Part shown: piece by piece, positions 43,189 to 51,101 of the stretch | How positions within the stretch are numbered: position 1 is the first letter of the stretch | How the letters are laid out: each line of letters starts with the position of its first letter | From: Dehalococcoidia bacterium | Lineage (GTDB): Bacteria > Chloroflexota > Dehalococcoidia > Dehalococcoidales > UBA2162 | Direction: 5' to 3' | Assembly (NCBI GenBank): GCA_011191975.1 | Contig: DUFA01000119.1 | Location: 1-55,579, forward strand | Length of the DNA stretch: 55,579 bases | The notes under the pieces: generated by a model | Seen by the model: only the letters and a program-made list of their open reading frames with translations | The model's database searches: none | Told to the model about the DNA's origin: nothing | Position numbers and translations under genes: made by a program

Positions 43189-43881
43189 TTATTCATCATG
43201 GTACGTGAATGTTTCAACAACATTATAGTCTGCTCTTACAATATTGGCTTCACTTGTAGGATCATCGTCATCTTTCACGTATATTTTCCATCTACTGTAT
43301 GCATTGAAATTCACTGTGATAATACCTTGACCTAATAAGTCGGCTTGTTCAAGTCTTGCTACCGTTACGTAACAGTCATTACCTTTTACATCTGCAGACA
43401 CCAACACATAATCATCTCCATGCCAAGCAGTGCAATTGGTAAAGATAGATATACTAACGTGGCGTGGACCCGACCATTCAGGATTCCAAATGTGTTCATC
43501 TGTTGTGTCACCTGTTTGTGTACTTACGTTGCCAGAATCCGTATATACTTGGGAACTGATTTCCATAGCTCCTAAAATAGAAGAAATATCGGATATATCA
43601 TTCTGTACTGTATCTAAAACAGTATCAACAGCATCTATAGCAACGGTTAAGTCAGATATATTACCAGTAATATCATCTAAGCTATCAGTTACCTTTGAGT
43701 CATGTTCAGATATTTGATCAAATATATCCCCAATATCATCTATGATTTGTGATATACCTGACATTATTTCATCCCATATTCCTCTAGGGCTGTCATCTGG
43801 AGGATTTGCAGCTGCTACGCCTCCAAATATTCCGAGTATTAATGCCACGGCAAGAGTTACGGAGATTAATAATTTCTTCAC
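43189..43881 (-). CDS. Secreted coiled-coil protein, paralogue A
   Basis: The 230-residue protein starts with GTG behind AAAGGAG and has a signal peptide ending GVAAA. The mature N-terminus PPDDSPRGIWDEIMSGISQI is followed by a long coiled coil of DDI/ISDL heptads (about 40-105) and a beta-rich C-terminal domain (SGPRHVSISIFTN, DDYVLVSADVKG). The protein at 44093-44716 has the same plan and the same PDxxPRxxWD opening, so they are paralogues. Likely an oligomeric surface protein. Confidence 0.8.
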   Translation of the reverse strand: MKKLLISVTLAVALILGIFGGVAAANPPDDSPRGIWDEIMSGISQIIDDIGDIFDQISEHDSKVTDSLDDITGNISDLTVAIDAVDTVLDTVQNDISDISSILGAMEISSQVYTDSGNVSTQTGDTTDEHIWNPEWSGPRHVSISIFTNCTAWHGDDYVLVSADVKGNDCYVTVARLEQADLLGQGIITVNFNAYSRWKIYVKDDDDPTSEANIVRADYNVVETFTYHDE

Positions 43882-43930
43882 TTCTTTCTCCTTTAAGTTA
43901 CTTACTGCAATGGGTAATTATTCGCCTTTC

Positions 43931-43947
43931 GGATTATCACCTCCTTT
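43931..43947 (-). promoter_or_regulatory. Orphan consensus ribosome site in the leader of paralogue A
   Basis: The minus strand reads AAAGGAGGTGATAATCC here, but no ATG follows within reach. The real start (43881) has its own AAAGGAG about 50 bases later. The same arrangement precedes paralogue B and, with a short frame, the secreted gene at 40228. Confidence 0.45.
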
Positions 43948-44040
43948 GAATAAATTTATGTAGATGTAATCTATCATTCTAATTAAGTTAATTCTAAACC
44001 TTCAATCAACCGAAAGGCGCATTTTTACACATTAATTAAG

Positions 44041-44060
44041 GGAGTCTCCGAAGAGACTCC
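44041..44060 (-). terminator. TTCG-loop hairpin terminator of paralogue B
   Basis: On the minus strand GGAGTCTC-TTCG-GAGACTCC is a perfect 8-bp stem with a TTCG tetraloop, 33 bp after the stop at 44093. It shares its arm with the terminators at 39717 and 41152. Confidence 0.75.
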
Positions 44061-44092
44061 GCATAATTGTTTTTGCATTATTCTTCATTAAG

Positions 44093-44716
44093 TTAATAGA
44101 GATACATGTATGTCATCAGAAGAGGTGGCGGCGGATCAGGATCACAATCATCATGGTACATTAACACTTGAAAGATATTAAATGCTATAGCATCAAACTC
44201 ATACATCACTATTCGATAGGTTCCATAATCATAGTGATACGTATCATCTACACGATATGAGTCATCTTCAAAATAGCTTGCATAAACTCTGAAAGATTCA
44301 AATTCGTACCAATCTGATATCTTAAAAATTAGTCTGACATGCCTTACTTCTTCAAACGTATACTCTTTAGCTAATAAAAAAGTCGAATGACCCAAATTAT
44401 CACATCCATTATAGATGTACTCCAACTCAATCGTATCCGATTCTACCTTTGCCATTTGGCTCTGCATATTGGCAACATCATCCACGGCAACAGATAAAGA
44501 TTCAACTTTGCTATCAACAGCTTCTACGTCAGACTTTAAATCAGTCACATTAGCTCCAAGGTTAAATAAAATACCTACTATCTCTTCGACTTTCTCGACG
44601 ATCATATCCCATGCTTCTCGAGGAGTGTTGTCAGGTTTAGCAGCTAGAGCAGTTCCTGCCAATACTGACGTAAGGACAAATATTACACTAACAACGATAA
44701 TAGTTAATTTTTTCAT
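44093..44716 (-). CDS. Secreted coiled-coil protein, paralogue B
   Basis: A 207-residue exported protein: signal peptide ending GTALA, then AKPDNTPREAWDMIVEKVEEI, a coiled coil (NVTDLKSDVEAVDSKVESLSVA; about 50-90), and a beta-rich domain full of Tyr/Asp (YHYDYGTYRIVMYEFD). Paralogue of the gene at 43189-43881; the upstream regions are also related (shared TTGATTGAAG and AAAATxCG stretches 17 bp from a TTAxTT box), so gene and promoter were duplicated together. The C-terminus DPDPPPPLLMTYMYLY is unlike the paralogue. Confidence 0.8.
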   Translation of the reverse strand: MKKLTIIVVSVIFVLTSVLAGTALAAKPDNTPREAWDMIVEKVEEIVGILFNLGANVTDLKSDVEAVDSKVESLSVAVDDVANMQSQMAKVESDTIELEYIYNGCDNLGHSTFLLAKEYTFEEVRHVRLIFKISDWYEFESFRVYASYFEDDSYRVDDTYHYDYGTYRIVMYEFDAIAFNIFQVLMYHDDCDPDPPPPLLMTYMYLY

Positions 44717-44765
44717 TTCTTACTCCTTTTGATTAGCTTCTGATATCGGTGATTAAAAACTAATA

Positions 44766-44781
44766 GATTATCACCTCCTCC
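44766..44781 (-). promoter_or_regulatory. Orphan consensus ribosome site in the leader of paralogue B
   Basis: The minus strand reads GGAGGAGGTGATAATC about 50 bases before the gene's own AAAGGAG site, with no ATG behind it, matching the arrangement before paralogue A. Confidence 0.45.
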
Positions 44782-44996
44782 CTATTCAAATAGATGTAAT
44801 TAATCAACTATCATAAATAAATCATCTCTAATACTTCAATCAAGTAAAAGTCGTATTTTTAGACTTAATTTTCAGGGCATGAAATACCCCTACCAATAGC
44901 TGTTAGCCCGTATAGAATAAAAATCTAGATGGTTAACCAGTCTTATTTGATTTTTCCCCCCTTGTTCGAAGGCTTATTTAGCAGTTTCATACGTTA

Positions 44997-45040
44997 TCTT
45001 GAGGCTAAACAGTATGTTGGTAGTACGTCCACGTTCTGAC
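44997..45040 (+). repeat. 44-bp accessory-block repeat, copy 4
   Basis: The core begins TCTTGAGGCTAAACAGTATG and ends CCACGTTCTGAC. It lies between the start side of the coiled-coil gene and the stop side of the methyltransferase gene. The 458-bp gap (44717-45174) otherwise holds only the leader of paralogue B. Confidence 0.85.
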
Positions 45041-45174
45041 ATTTTCATATGATCCGTTAAGTTATTTGATACCATTCATCTTCGTCTTAGAAGCATAAAA
45101 AGGAACTACTTACTTTATTGCTACTCCCCAGTCTTTTCAGTTGGTGGGAGTGCTGCTGTGTTGCTGCTGTATTA

Positions 45175-45912
45175 TTATTGCACCTTCCTCGTTAAGAAAT
45201 ACCCGACTAAATAAATCTCGCCCTCTTTCCTCGTCTTTTCCATATCAATAACCATTTCCGCTTGTTCAATCCAATCCCGAACCTGTTCCACCGATGGACA
45301 GTAATGATACACCATCTCGTCTACTGCTTTCATCTTCCCGCCCGACTCCACCGCCTGCGCAAAGAGTGCCTCCACCTGGTCCGCTACCTCTCCGAAAACC
45401 ACCGGCAGTCCCTGCGCTTTCGCCCGTTCATAGGCATCCTTTTCACGACCTCCTCCCAGATCTGCATTGAAATACAGCAGCCCACCCGGCTTTAATGCTC
45501 TGCTGAATCCGTTCATGATTACCGGCCAATCCTCCGGGAAAACATGCTCAAGAGCTTCTATGCAGATTGCTCCATCAAACTCTTCTCGGAAATCCATATC
45601 CTGCATAGCTATCTTCTCATACCGTGCTTCAGGGAAACGCTCCCTCGCCCGTGCCAGCATCCCAGCAGACTGGTCGATACCGACGACGCTGTGACCCGCT
45701 TCCAGCAAAACTCCGTCCCACCGCCCTGTCCCACACCCCGCAGAAAGTAGATTGCTATGTAGTTGAATCCGCTCCAGGAACTTCTGAAGATACTCCAGGG
45801 TAGGCTCGTCCGGACGATACAATCCAATATCTACCCAATACCGTGACGCATAAAGGTCGTACAATTTCTCTGCCTTGTCCCGCATCTGCTTTAGCCACTC
45901 GGTTCGTTCCAT
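45175..45912 (-). CDS. Class I SAM-dependent methyltransferase
   Basis: The 245-residue protein has motif I LLSAGCGTGRWDGVLLEAG, motif II VVGIDQSAGMLARARERFP, the acidic ICIEALEHVFPEDW and SRALKPGGLLYFN post-motif. The ATG at 45912 follows GAGGTG six bases upstream; a GTG inside that ribosome site (45921) is less likely. Its codon use and base composition look more GC-rich than its neighbours in the block. Substrate unknown. No neighbour in its repeat-bounded block. Confidence 0.88.
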   Translation of the reverse strand: MERTEWLKQMRDKAEKLYDLYASRYWVDIGLYRPDEPTLEYLQKFLERIQLHSNLLSAGCGTGRWDGVLLEAGHSVVGIDQSAGMLARARERFPEARYEKIAMQDMDFREEFDGAICIEALEHVFPEDWPVIMNGFSRALKPGGLLYFNADLGGGREKDAYERAKAQGLPVVFGEVADQVEALFAQAVESGGKMKAVDEMVYHYCPSVEQVRDWIEQAEMVIDMEKTRKEGEIYLVGYFLTRKVQ

Positions 45913-45921
45913 GATTATCAC

Positions 45922-46193
45922 CTCATTTGGAAATTATTAAAAGAAGTCATCCAGTCAATTTCTTTGAAAAACAAGAAAACCTGAGAACAGAAAAGGGAAC
46001 ATCTCAGCAGTGATGCACTGCTGAAATAGAACTGGAATTATGAAAAATCCCGAGAACGAAAGGGCGGGGATACCCCGAGATAGTGAAGGTAGTGTGTAAT
46101 TATAACCTAATTATGTGATCCAATCAATACCTGTCTGGACAAACATCGGGATGCCCGCATGATCGAGTATTCTTTCTCTTACCTATGTCGCTA
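45922..46193 (-). other. Hairpin-rich leader of the methyltransferase gene
   Basis: No gene is seen. On the minus strand, in front of the methyltransferase, CAGCAGTG-CAT-CACTGCTG (46005-46023) is a perfect 8-bp hairpin and CGGGG-TAT-CCCCG (46065-46077) another, with a nearby CTCGGGATTTTT that could pair alternatively with the second. This may be an attenuator, but no consensus riboswitch was recognised. The segment from 46261 to 46646 shows nothing beyond AT-rich sequence and the ribosome site of the next gene. Confidence 0.3.
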
Positions 46194-46237
46194 TTTTCAA
46201 GCTAAACAGAATGTTCGTAGTACGTCCACTTTCTGAC
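46194..46237 (+). repeat. 44-bp accessory-block repeat, copy 5
   Basis: The core begins TTTTCAAGCTAAACAGAATG and ends CCACTTTCTGAC; the downstream TGTACATATAGCC matches the extension of copies 1 and 2, and CATCGGGATG upstream matches the stretch before copy 3. It separates the methyltransferase block from the plus-strand gene at 46647. Confidence 0.85.
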
Positions 46238-46646
46238 CTTGATAGCATGTACATATAGCCAATTGATATAACATTTCAGCTGGTAATAACCAAATATTGC
46301 ATTGTTGTTCACTCAATCTCGATTCAACAAAAAAGTAAACTGTTGTGTTTTGCGGCGATGAACTCAAACTAAAAATTGAAGAAAAATAACTGTTTGAGAT
46401 GACTTCCATGGTCCATTTATAGTTCTTTAGTATCCAAACTATCTATCGTCGAATGATCATCAGGTTCAAATATCACTCTTAAGGCTTGTTTTCAGAAAAC
46501 ATATCGATAATAATAAGCATATCTATTGTACAAGACTTCAATAGCTGGTTGAGGTTGGAATACCACCTAGTGCCATTCTTGAGAAGAAGAATCATTTTTT
46601 CTTTTTTCGCAAGCACAATAGTGTAATTATTTATTGAGGTGGAAGG

Positions 46647-47561
46647 ATGGAAGCTAGTGACCTTCGAAGTTACATTAAGACTACAGAGAAGATGGTCATA
46701 CCTGCAAAGGTTGCGTTCACGACTCAGGGCAGCACCATGCTCCGTAAGTTACCACTTAGACTCCAGAGGTACATCGTCAATAGAGGAGCACGCACCAATC
46801 CGTACATGAGTTTCATCGTCGAACCGTACTGCATATTCCTCGCCTTTGAGATCACTGATCCTGAGGTAGCAGAAAAAATGTTGCCGCCGGACTACAGCTT
46901 AATTCCTTCTGCTATGTTCACCGATACACCTTATCGACCATGTGCTATTATAAGCGCCTTCAATGTTCACACGACCGTATTTTGGGGAAACCGTGTAGAG
47001 TTCTATCTGATCGCTGAAAACAGTAAAACTGGGCTTCTCTCCTGGATTATAATTGAATATGAGAGCAACACTCACAGTTATGATCCAAAAGAAGGCTTAA
47101 TTGGCCCGAGTACCTCGCATTCGGTAGTCACGACGTCTTATCAAGGAGAGATTATCGTTGATGTTGCTAGCGCGAAGTCTGATAACAACCTCAACCTGGT
47201 TGTCGACCTGAAGAATGGCGTACTTACCGAACTCGACAATCGGTTATGGATAGAGGGTAATCTCTCAGTGGATTATGGTGGTGAATTACAGCAATCTACC
47301 AAGCCATTCAGCCTAATTTTCGATCCGCAGGAGATGACACAAGCACTGAAACTACCACTAGTTGATATCTCTCTATGCACCAATACATTCGGAATTGGCG
47401 TATTGAGTCCAATGCCGTTCGAGGTGGCATGCTTCCCGTATGCACAGCACTTTGTCACGACGATTGTACCGAGATCCACTTCGATGCGTACAGCCGAAGA
47501 TCTCGAGCAGGCTGTAACTGAGTTTCATGATAAGATGAATCCGTCTCAGTATCGAAGCTAA
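46647..47561 (+). CDS. Hypothetical protein, possibly acetoacetate-decarboxylase-like fold
   Basis: A 304-residue soluble protein with no export signal. PEVAEKMLPPDYSLIPSAMF, YRPCAIISAFNV and VEFYLIAENSKTGLLSW resemble the beta-barrel start of acetoacetate-decarboxylase-superfamily proteins, but the catalytic Lys-Lys motif is not recognisable, so only the fold is suggested. GAGGTGG precedes the ATG. It stands alone between repeat copy 5 and a minus-strand regulator. Confidence 0.6.
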   Translation: MEASDLRSYIKTTEKMVIPAKVAFTTQGSTMLRKLPLRLQRYIVNRGARTNPYMSFIVEPYCIFLAFEITDPEVAEKMLPPDYSLIPSAMFTDTPYRPCAIISAFNVHTTVFWGNRVEFYLIAENSKTGLLSWIIIEYESNTHSYDPKEGLIGPSTSHSVVTTSYQGEIIVDVASAKSDNNLNLVVDLKNGVLTELDNRLWIEGNLSVDYGGELQQSTKPFSLIFDPQEMTQALKLPLVDISLCTNTFGIGVLSPMPFEVACFPYAQHFVTTIVPRSTSMRTAEDLEQAVTEFHDKMNPSQYRS

Positions 47562-47757
47562 AGGTATCAAATTGCTATGTGCGTAGGTGGATATCGATCA
47601 CGATATTAATTCAATGTATAGAGGATCGGATTTTACTATTAAGCAGAAAGTCGAGTCACGTTTTTCATTATTGTTACTTCAATTCACCATATGAAGAAAT
47701 CACTTGCTCATTTTGTACATGTCGTAAGATCGAATTTAGTCCAATAGGTCATTAAGA

Positions 47758-48618
47758 TTAGTTAGGACGTTTGAATAAATAAGTTATAGCTTCATAACGG
47801 GTTTTTATCTGAAGTTTTGAATATATATTATTGATGTAATTTTTAACCGTTTTCTCTTCAATTCCTAATTCAGCAGCAATTTCTCTATTACTCTTTCCCT
47901 GTGCGATTAAAGTGATTACTTCTCTTTCTCGCGTTGTTAGCGGTTCCATGTTCTCAAGCTCTGCTATGTTTTTTACATTGATGTCATGGGCAATCCGTTG
48001 TTGTTCAAGAAGTCTTGTAATCGCTATAAGGTGGCGCTCGTTTTGTAATCGCTGGTTTTTTATCGTGTGAACAATAGTGCCCGTAGATACCGTGATGATT
48101 GTCATTAATGTAGCCCAAAAAGCATATCCTGTATAACTAAATGGTATATCATGTACGACTCTTCTGTATGAGTAGGCACCATATAATCCAAGCAGATAGA
48201 ATACAAGTGCCGACAGGCTTCCAACAAGTTCAAAGCGTATTGCTGCTTCTATGATTATATAAGCAAATATGGCATAAGCCGCTGTATTGAAATCTCCAAC
48301 AAACTGGAATATCACTCCTAATGCCATTACCGCATCAACAGTAAGTAATACTATGCTTAGAATAAGCTGGGATCGTAATGTATTTATCTTAACGTTAGCA
48401 TAACAACCTATGATATTTACCAGGATAAGTATTCCAGTTAGTAAAAATACCACCATCTGTGATTCTGGTAGTTTCAGAGCTGAAATAATCATTAGCAGAA
48501 CTATACAAAGCCATCTAATGCCGATGAATATCCATTCGAGAAGCTTGATCTCGCGAAGACGAACATCCATCTGCGTTGTTAATAGCTGGTCCAGGGATTG
48601 TCCGGTATTCTGTTCCAT
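47758..48618 (-). CDS. Membrane-anchored LuxR-type transcription regulator
   Basis: The 286-residue protein has five to six hydrophobic segments in residues 25-190, then a short coiled linker (LLEQQRIAHDINVKNIAELENM) and a C-terminal LuxR/GerE helix-turn-helix: LTTREREVITLIAQGKSNREIAAELGIEEKTVKNYINNIYSKL. The membrane part replaces a receiver domain, so it is a one-component sensor. It is divergent from the TolB-like gene; the 100-bp gap is a possible shared promoter and target. Confidence 0.92.
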   Translation of the reverse strand: MEQNTGQSLDQLLTTQMDVRLREIKLLEWIFIGIRWLCIVLLMIISALKLPESQMVVFLLTGILILVNIIGCYANVKINTLRSQLILSIVLLTVDAVMALGVIFQFVGDFNTAAYAIFAYIIIEAAIRFELVGSLSALVFYLLGLYGAYSYRRVVHDIPFSYTGYAFWATLMTIITVSTGTIVHTIKNQRLQNERHLIAITRLLEQQRIAHDINVKNIAELENMEPLTTREREVITLIAQGKSNREIAAELGIEEKTVKNYINNIYSKLQIKTRYEAITYLFKRPN

Positions 48619-48720
48619 AATTTTCTGAAAATTTATGATTTTTAGGCCTTAAGGCCCTATTTCGGAATACTTAACCATTATACTATGTATGTGAACTTGT
48701 ATCATCAAGAGGTGATAATT

Positions 48721-49842
48721 ATGGTCATTGCATCGATGATTCTGGGTACAATTGCTCTAGTAGTCTTTCTTATATTACTGCTTCCCCTTCCACTATCCGT
48801 ACCGCTATCTGGCATGATGTCGATATTGGCTATCGGCGTGTCGGCATCAGTGGGTGGATTGATACTGGGCATTATTGCGCTGATAAAATCAAGACCTAAT
48901 AAACGTATTGCAGTTGCCGGAATCATCATGTGTTTATTGGGTTTAGTGGTTTCAGGTACAGGTTGGTTTATGATAATTGGTGTTGGTGATGGCTACGATT
49001 GGGATCCTTCCTGGTCACCCGACGGCACACGTATTGTTTTTGTGTCTGACCGTGACGGAAACAGTGAAATATACGTGATGGATGCCGACGGCTCTAAACA
49101 ACAACGTCTGACTGATAATCCTAACGATGATTGGCGTACCTGGCCAGATAGTTGCTCCTGGTCACCGGATGGCACTCATATTGTTTTCTCGTCTATGCGT
49201 GATGGGAATTGGGATATTTACGTAATGGACGCTGACGGTTCGAACCTGCAACGTTTGACCGACAATCCTGAAAACGATATATATCCTTCGTGGTCGCCGG
49301 ACGGCACCCGTATTGCTTTTGTGTCGCGTCGTGATGGCAACAGTGAGATATACATAATGAATACCGATGGTACTAATCAGCAACGCCTGACTATTCACAA
49401 TGATCTGGATACGCATCCTTCTTGGTCTCCGGATAACTCCAAGATCATTTTCACGACCCGGCGCGATGGGAACGGTGAGATATACATGATGGATGTTGAC
49501 GGATCCAATCTACTTAACTTGACTAACAATCCCGCTGATGAGAAGCAACCTTCCTGGTCACCAGATGGTACCCGCATTGTTTTCGTATCCGACCGTGACA
49601 ACGAAGATGAGATATACGTTATGGATGCTGATGGCTCTAACCAACAACGCCTGACAAATAATCCAACTATGGGGGACAGGGAACCTTCATGGTCGCCAGA
49701 CAACTCCTATGTCGTTTTCACATCCGAACGAAAACAAGATGGGTGGAATGCTCGAATATATGTGATGGATGCTGACGGCTCCAACTTGTTACGCCTGACT
49801 ACCCGACCTGTGGCTGATGAAGTTACTTCTTCCCCATATTAG
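48721..49842 (+). CDS. TolB-like six-bladed beta-propeller with N-terminal membrane anchor
   Basis: The 373-residue protein starts at ATG 48721 with AGAGGTGATAATT upstream; a longer frame from 48685 would have no ribosome site. Residues 1-90 have three hydrophobic segments; the rest is six PD40 repeats of ~40 residues ([35 protein letters not shown]), enough for one propeller. The repeats are also similar at DNA level. TolB-like propellers bind proteins or glycans on the extracytoplasmic side. The gene overlaps nothing and is followed by a small membrane protein. Confidence 0.92.
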   Translation: [373 protein letters not shown]

Positions 49843-49858
49843 CGCTAAGAGATTGAGA

Positions 49859-50290
49859 ATGAACAGAAGAATGATAGTGACAATTGTGGTTGTTGTTTTA
49901 TGCATTGGATTGTTATTCGCCATAGCAAATATCTTTCAAAGGATGTGCATATCTCTTGTATTCCCTACAAGCGGAATTGGAGTCATTTTAGTAGGAGTCT
50001 GGATGTACATGACATGGGTGATATGGAAAAAGCAGACTAAAATATTCAACGGGCAAATGGAATCAGAGAAAGCAGAAAGACAATACAAAAAACTGAAAGC
50101 TCTTTTAATTGCAGCTGGACTCTTATTACTGCTAGGTATTATAGGTGCCGTTGGTCATAATGCACTATATGCTATGAAAAAAATAGAAGAGTCTGTCTTT
50201 TTCTTCACCGCCATCGTAGGTCTTTTCGGTTTTGTTTTAACAACTATCGGTGGCTTGATTTATTATTTTACAAGACGAAAAGCAACATAA
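49859..50290 (+). CDS. Small membrane protein, unknown
   Basis: The 143-residue protein from ATG 49859 has four hydrophobic segments (about 5-23, 30-52, 80-101, 114-136) and a basic/amphipathic central loop (KKQTKIFNGQMESEKAERQYKKLK). An earlier in-frame ATG (49817) lies inside the TolB gene and has no ribosome site. It is close behind the TolB-like gene and probably co-transcribed. No family was recognised. Confidence 0.7.
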   Translation: MNRRMIVTIVVVVLCIGLLFAIANIFQRMCISLVFPTSGIGVILVGVWMYMTWVIWKKQTKIFNGQMESEKAERQYKKLKALLIAAGLLLLLGIIGAVGHNALYAMKKIEESVFFFTAIVGLFGFVLTTIGGLIYYFTRRKAT

Positions 50291-50320
50291 ACGAAATACC
50301 CGCCCACATCTTTACTTGTA

Positions 50321-50364
50321 ACCTGAAGCTAAACGGTATCACTTACGAGTACGCATCACAGGAC
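50321..50364 (+). repeat. 44-bp accessory-block repeat, copy 6 (degenerate)
   Basis: The first half ACCTGAAGCTAAACGGTAT is well kept, the second half is diverged (GAGTACGCATCAC versus TAGTACGTCCACG) yet still aligns without gaps. It lies 30 bp behind the last gene of the accessory block. The stretch 50365-50592 shows no gene or structure I can support. Confidence 0.7.
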
Positions 50365-50592
50365 AATCATCCTGATATTAATCCAATAGTAACGAAGATC
50401 ACATTTTACTTTCCTGCAAAATGTTGGATAACGAAGGCTTGAAGCGCTTTGTGGTTGATTATCCTGCATTTGCTTAAACCACTTTTAACAGGAATTAACT
50501 ATTTCATCAAAGTAAATTTTTAATGTTTAAAATAGGTACACTATATACGAGTTGATATATTAAAACCTCATATCCTTCTAACAATTCTCTTC

Positions 50593-50821
50593 TCTCCCTC
50601 TCCAGATGGAAAGGGAGACGCTCGAAAATACCCTGTTTTTCCACCGGATTGGTTTTCTAAAGGAGTAGATTGTTTATGGTAAAGGATTACCACTCAGTAG
50701 AATATGATGAAGTATATGGGAATAAGTTATAAAAAGAAACGAAGCTCTTTTCGAGTCACCCTCGTTTCCTGTCAGGGAAAGGAGGTGAACTCGTAGCCGG
50801 GGGAAAGGGTAAAAGAAAAAA
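50593..50821. repeat. MITE-like element, right copy (inverted relative to left)
   Basis: The reverse complement matches 38897-39125: CGAGTTCACCTCCTTTCCCTG, GAGGGTGACTCG, CTCCTTTAGAAAACCAATCC, GGTATTTTCGAGCGTCTCCC. Its left end lacks the last ~35 bp of the inverted arm found in the other copy. The two copies enclose the accessory block. Confidence 0.75.
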
Positions 50822-51054
50822 TATGTTAATATAATATCGTATGTGACTTTTAAATGTGAGACTGTACCTGAATATGTAATAACAATGAAACCACAAGCTG
50901 TTTTCTCGGTGACAGGATGTTGGCGTAGAAAGAGAGTATATGTTTACAATACATCCATCAGGACCATCCCGATTTAATTCAGTACTGGTTATCACCGGGA
51001 ATTCGTTGATGACGGATTTCACGTTAATATATGAAAAATACTGAAATTTCGCCC

Positions 51055-51083
51055 TTGACAATTTACACGGAAACGTGTATGAT
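51055..51083 (+). promoter_or_regulatory. mutL promoter with inverted repeat in the spacer
   Basis: TTGACA (51055-51060), 17 bases, TATGAT (51078-51083). The spacer carries ACACG-GAAA-CGTGT (51065-51078), a perfect 5-bp inverted repeat that could be an operator. The ATG of mutL follows 18 bases later. Confidence 0.75.
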
Positions 51084-51101
51084 TTCGTAAAAGGATTGAT
51101 T

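Noticed and set aside
46647-47561. Firm call of acetoacetate decarboxylase
   Set aside because: Only a loose resemblance of beta-barrel segments; the catalytic Lys pair is not seen.
48685-48720. Earlier start of the TolB-like gene
   Set aside because: A much better ribosome site (AGAGGTG) serves the ATG at 48721 and the earlier part does not resemble a signal segment.
39881-50364. 44-bp repeats as integron attC sites
   Set aside because: Neither end fits the RYYYAAC/GTTRRRY core well, the arms do not pair convincingly, many genes face the wrong way and no integrase is in the window.
39881-50364. 44-bp repeats as a CRISPR array
   Set aside because: Copies lie 1-4 kb apart with genes between them and no cas genes.
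50678-50734. 18-residue frame (starting MVKDYHSVEY) inside the right MITE-like copy
   Set aside because: It has an AAAGGAG upstream, but the left copy of the element lacks the start codon and frame, so it is probably chance.
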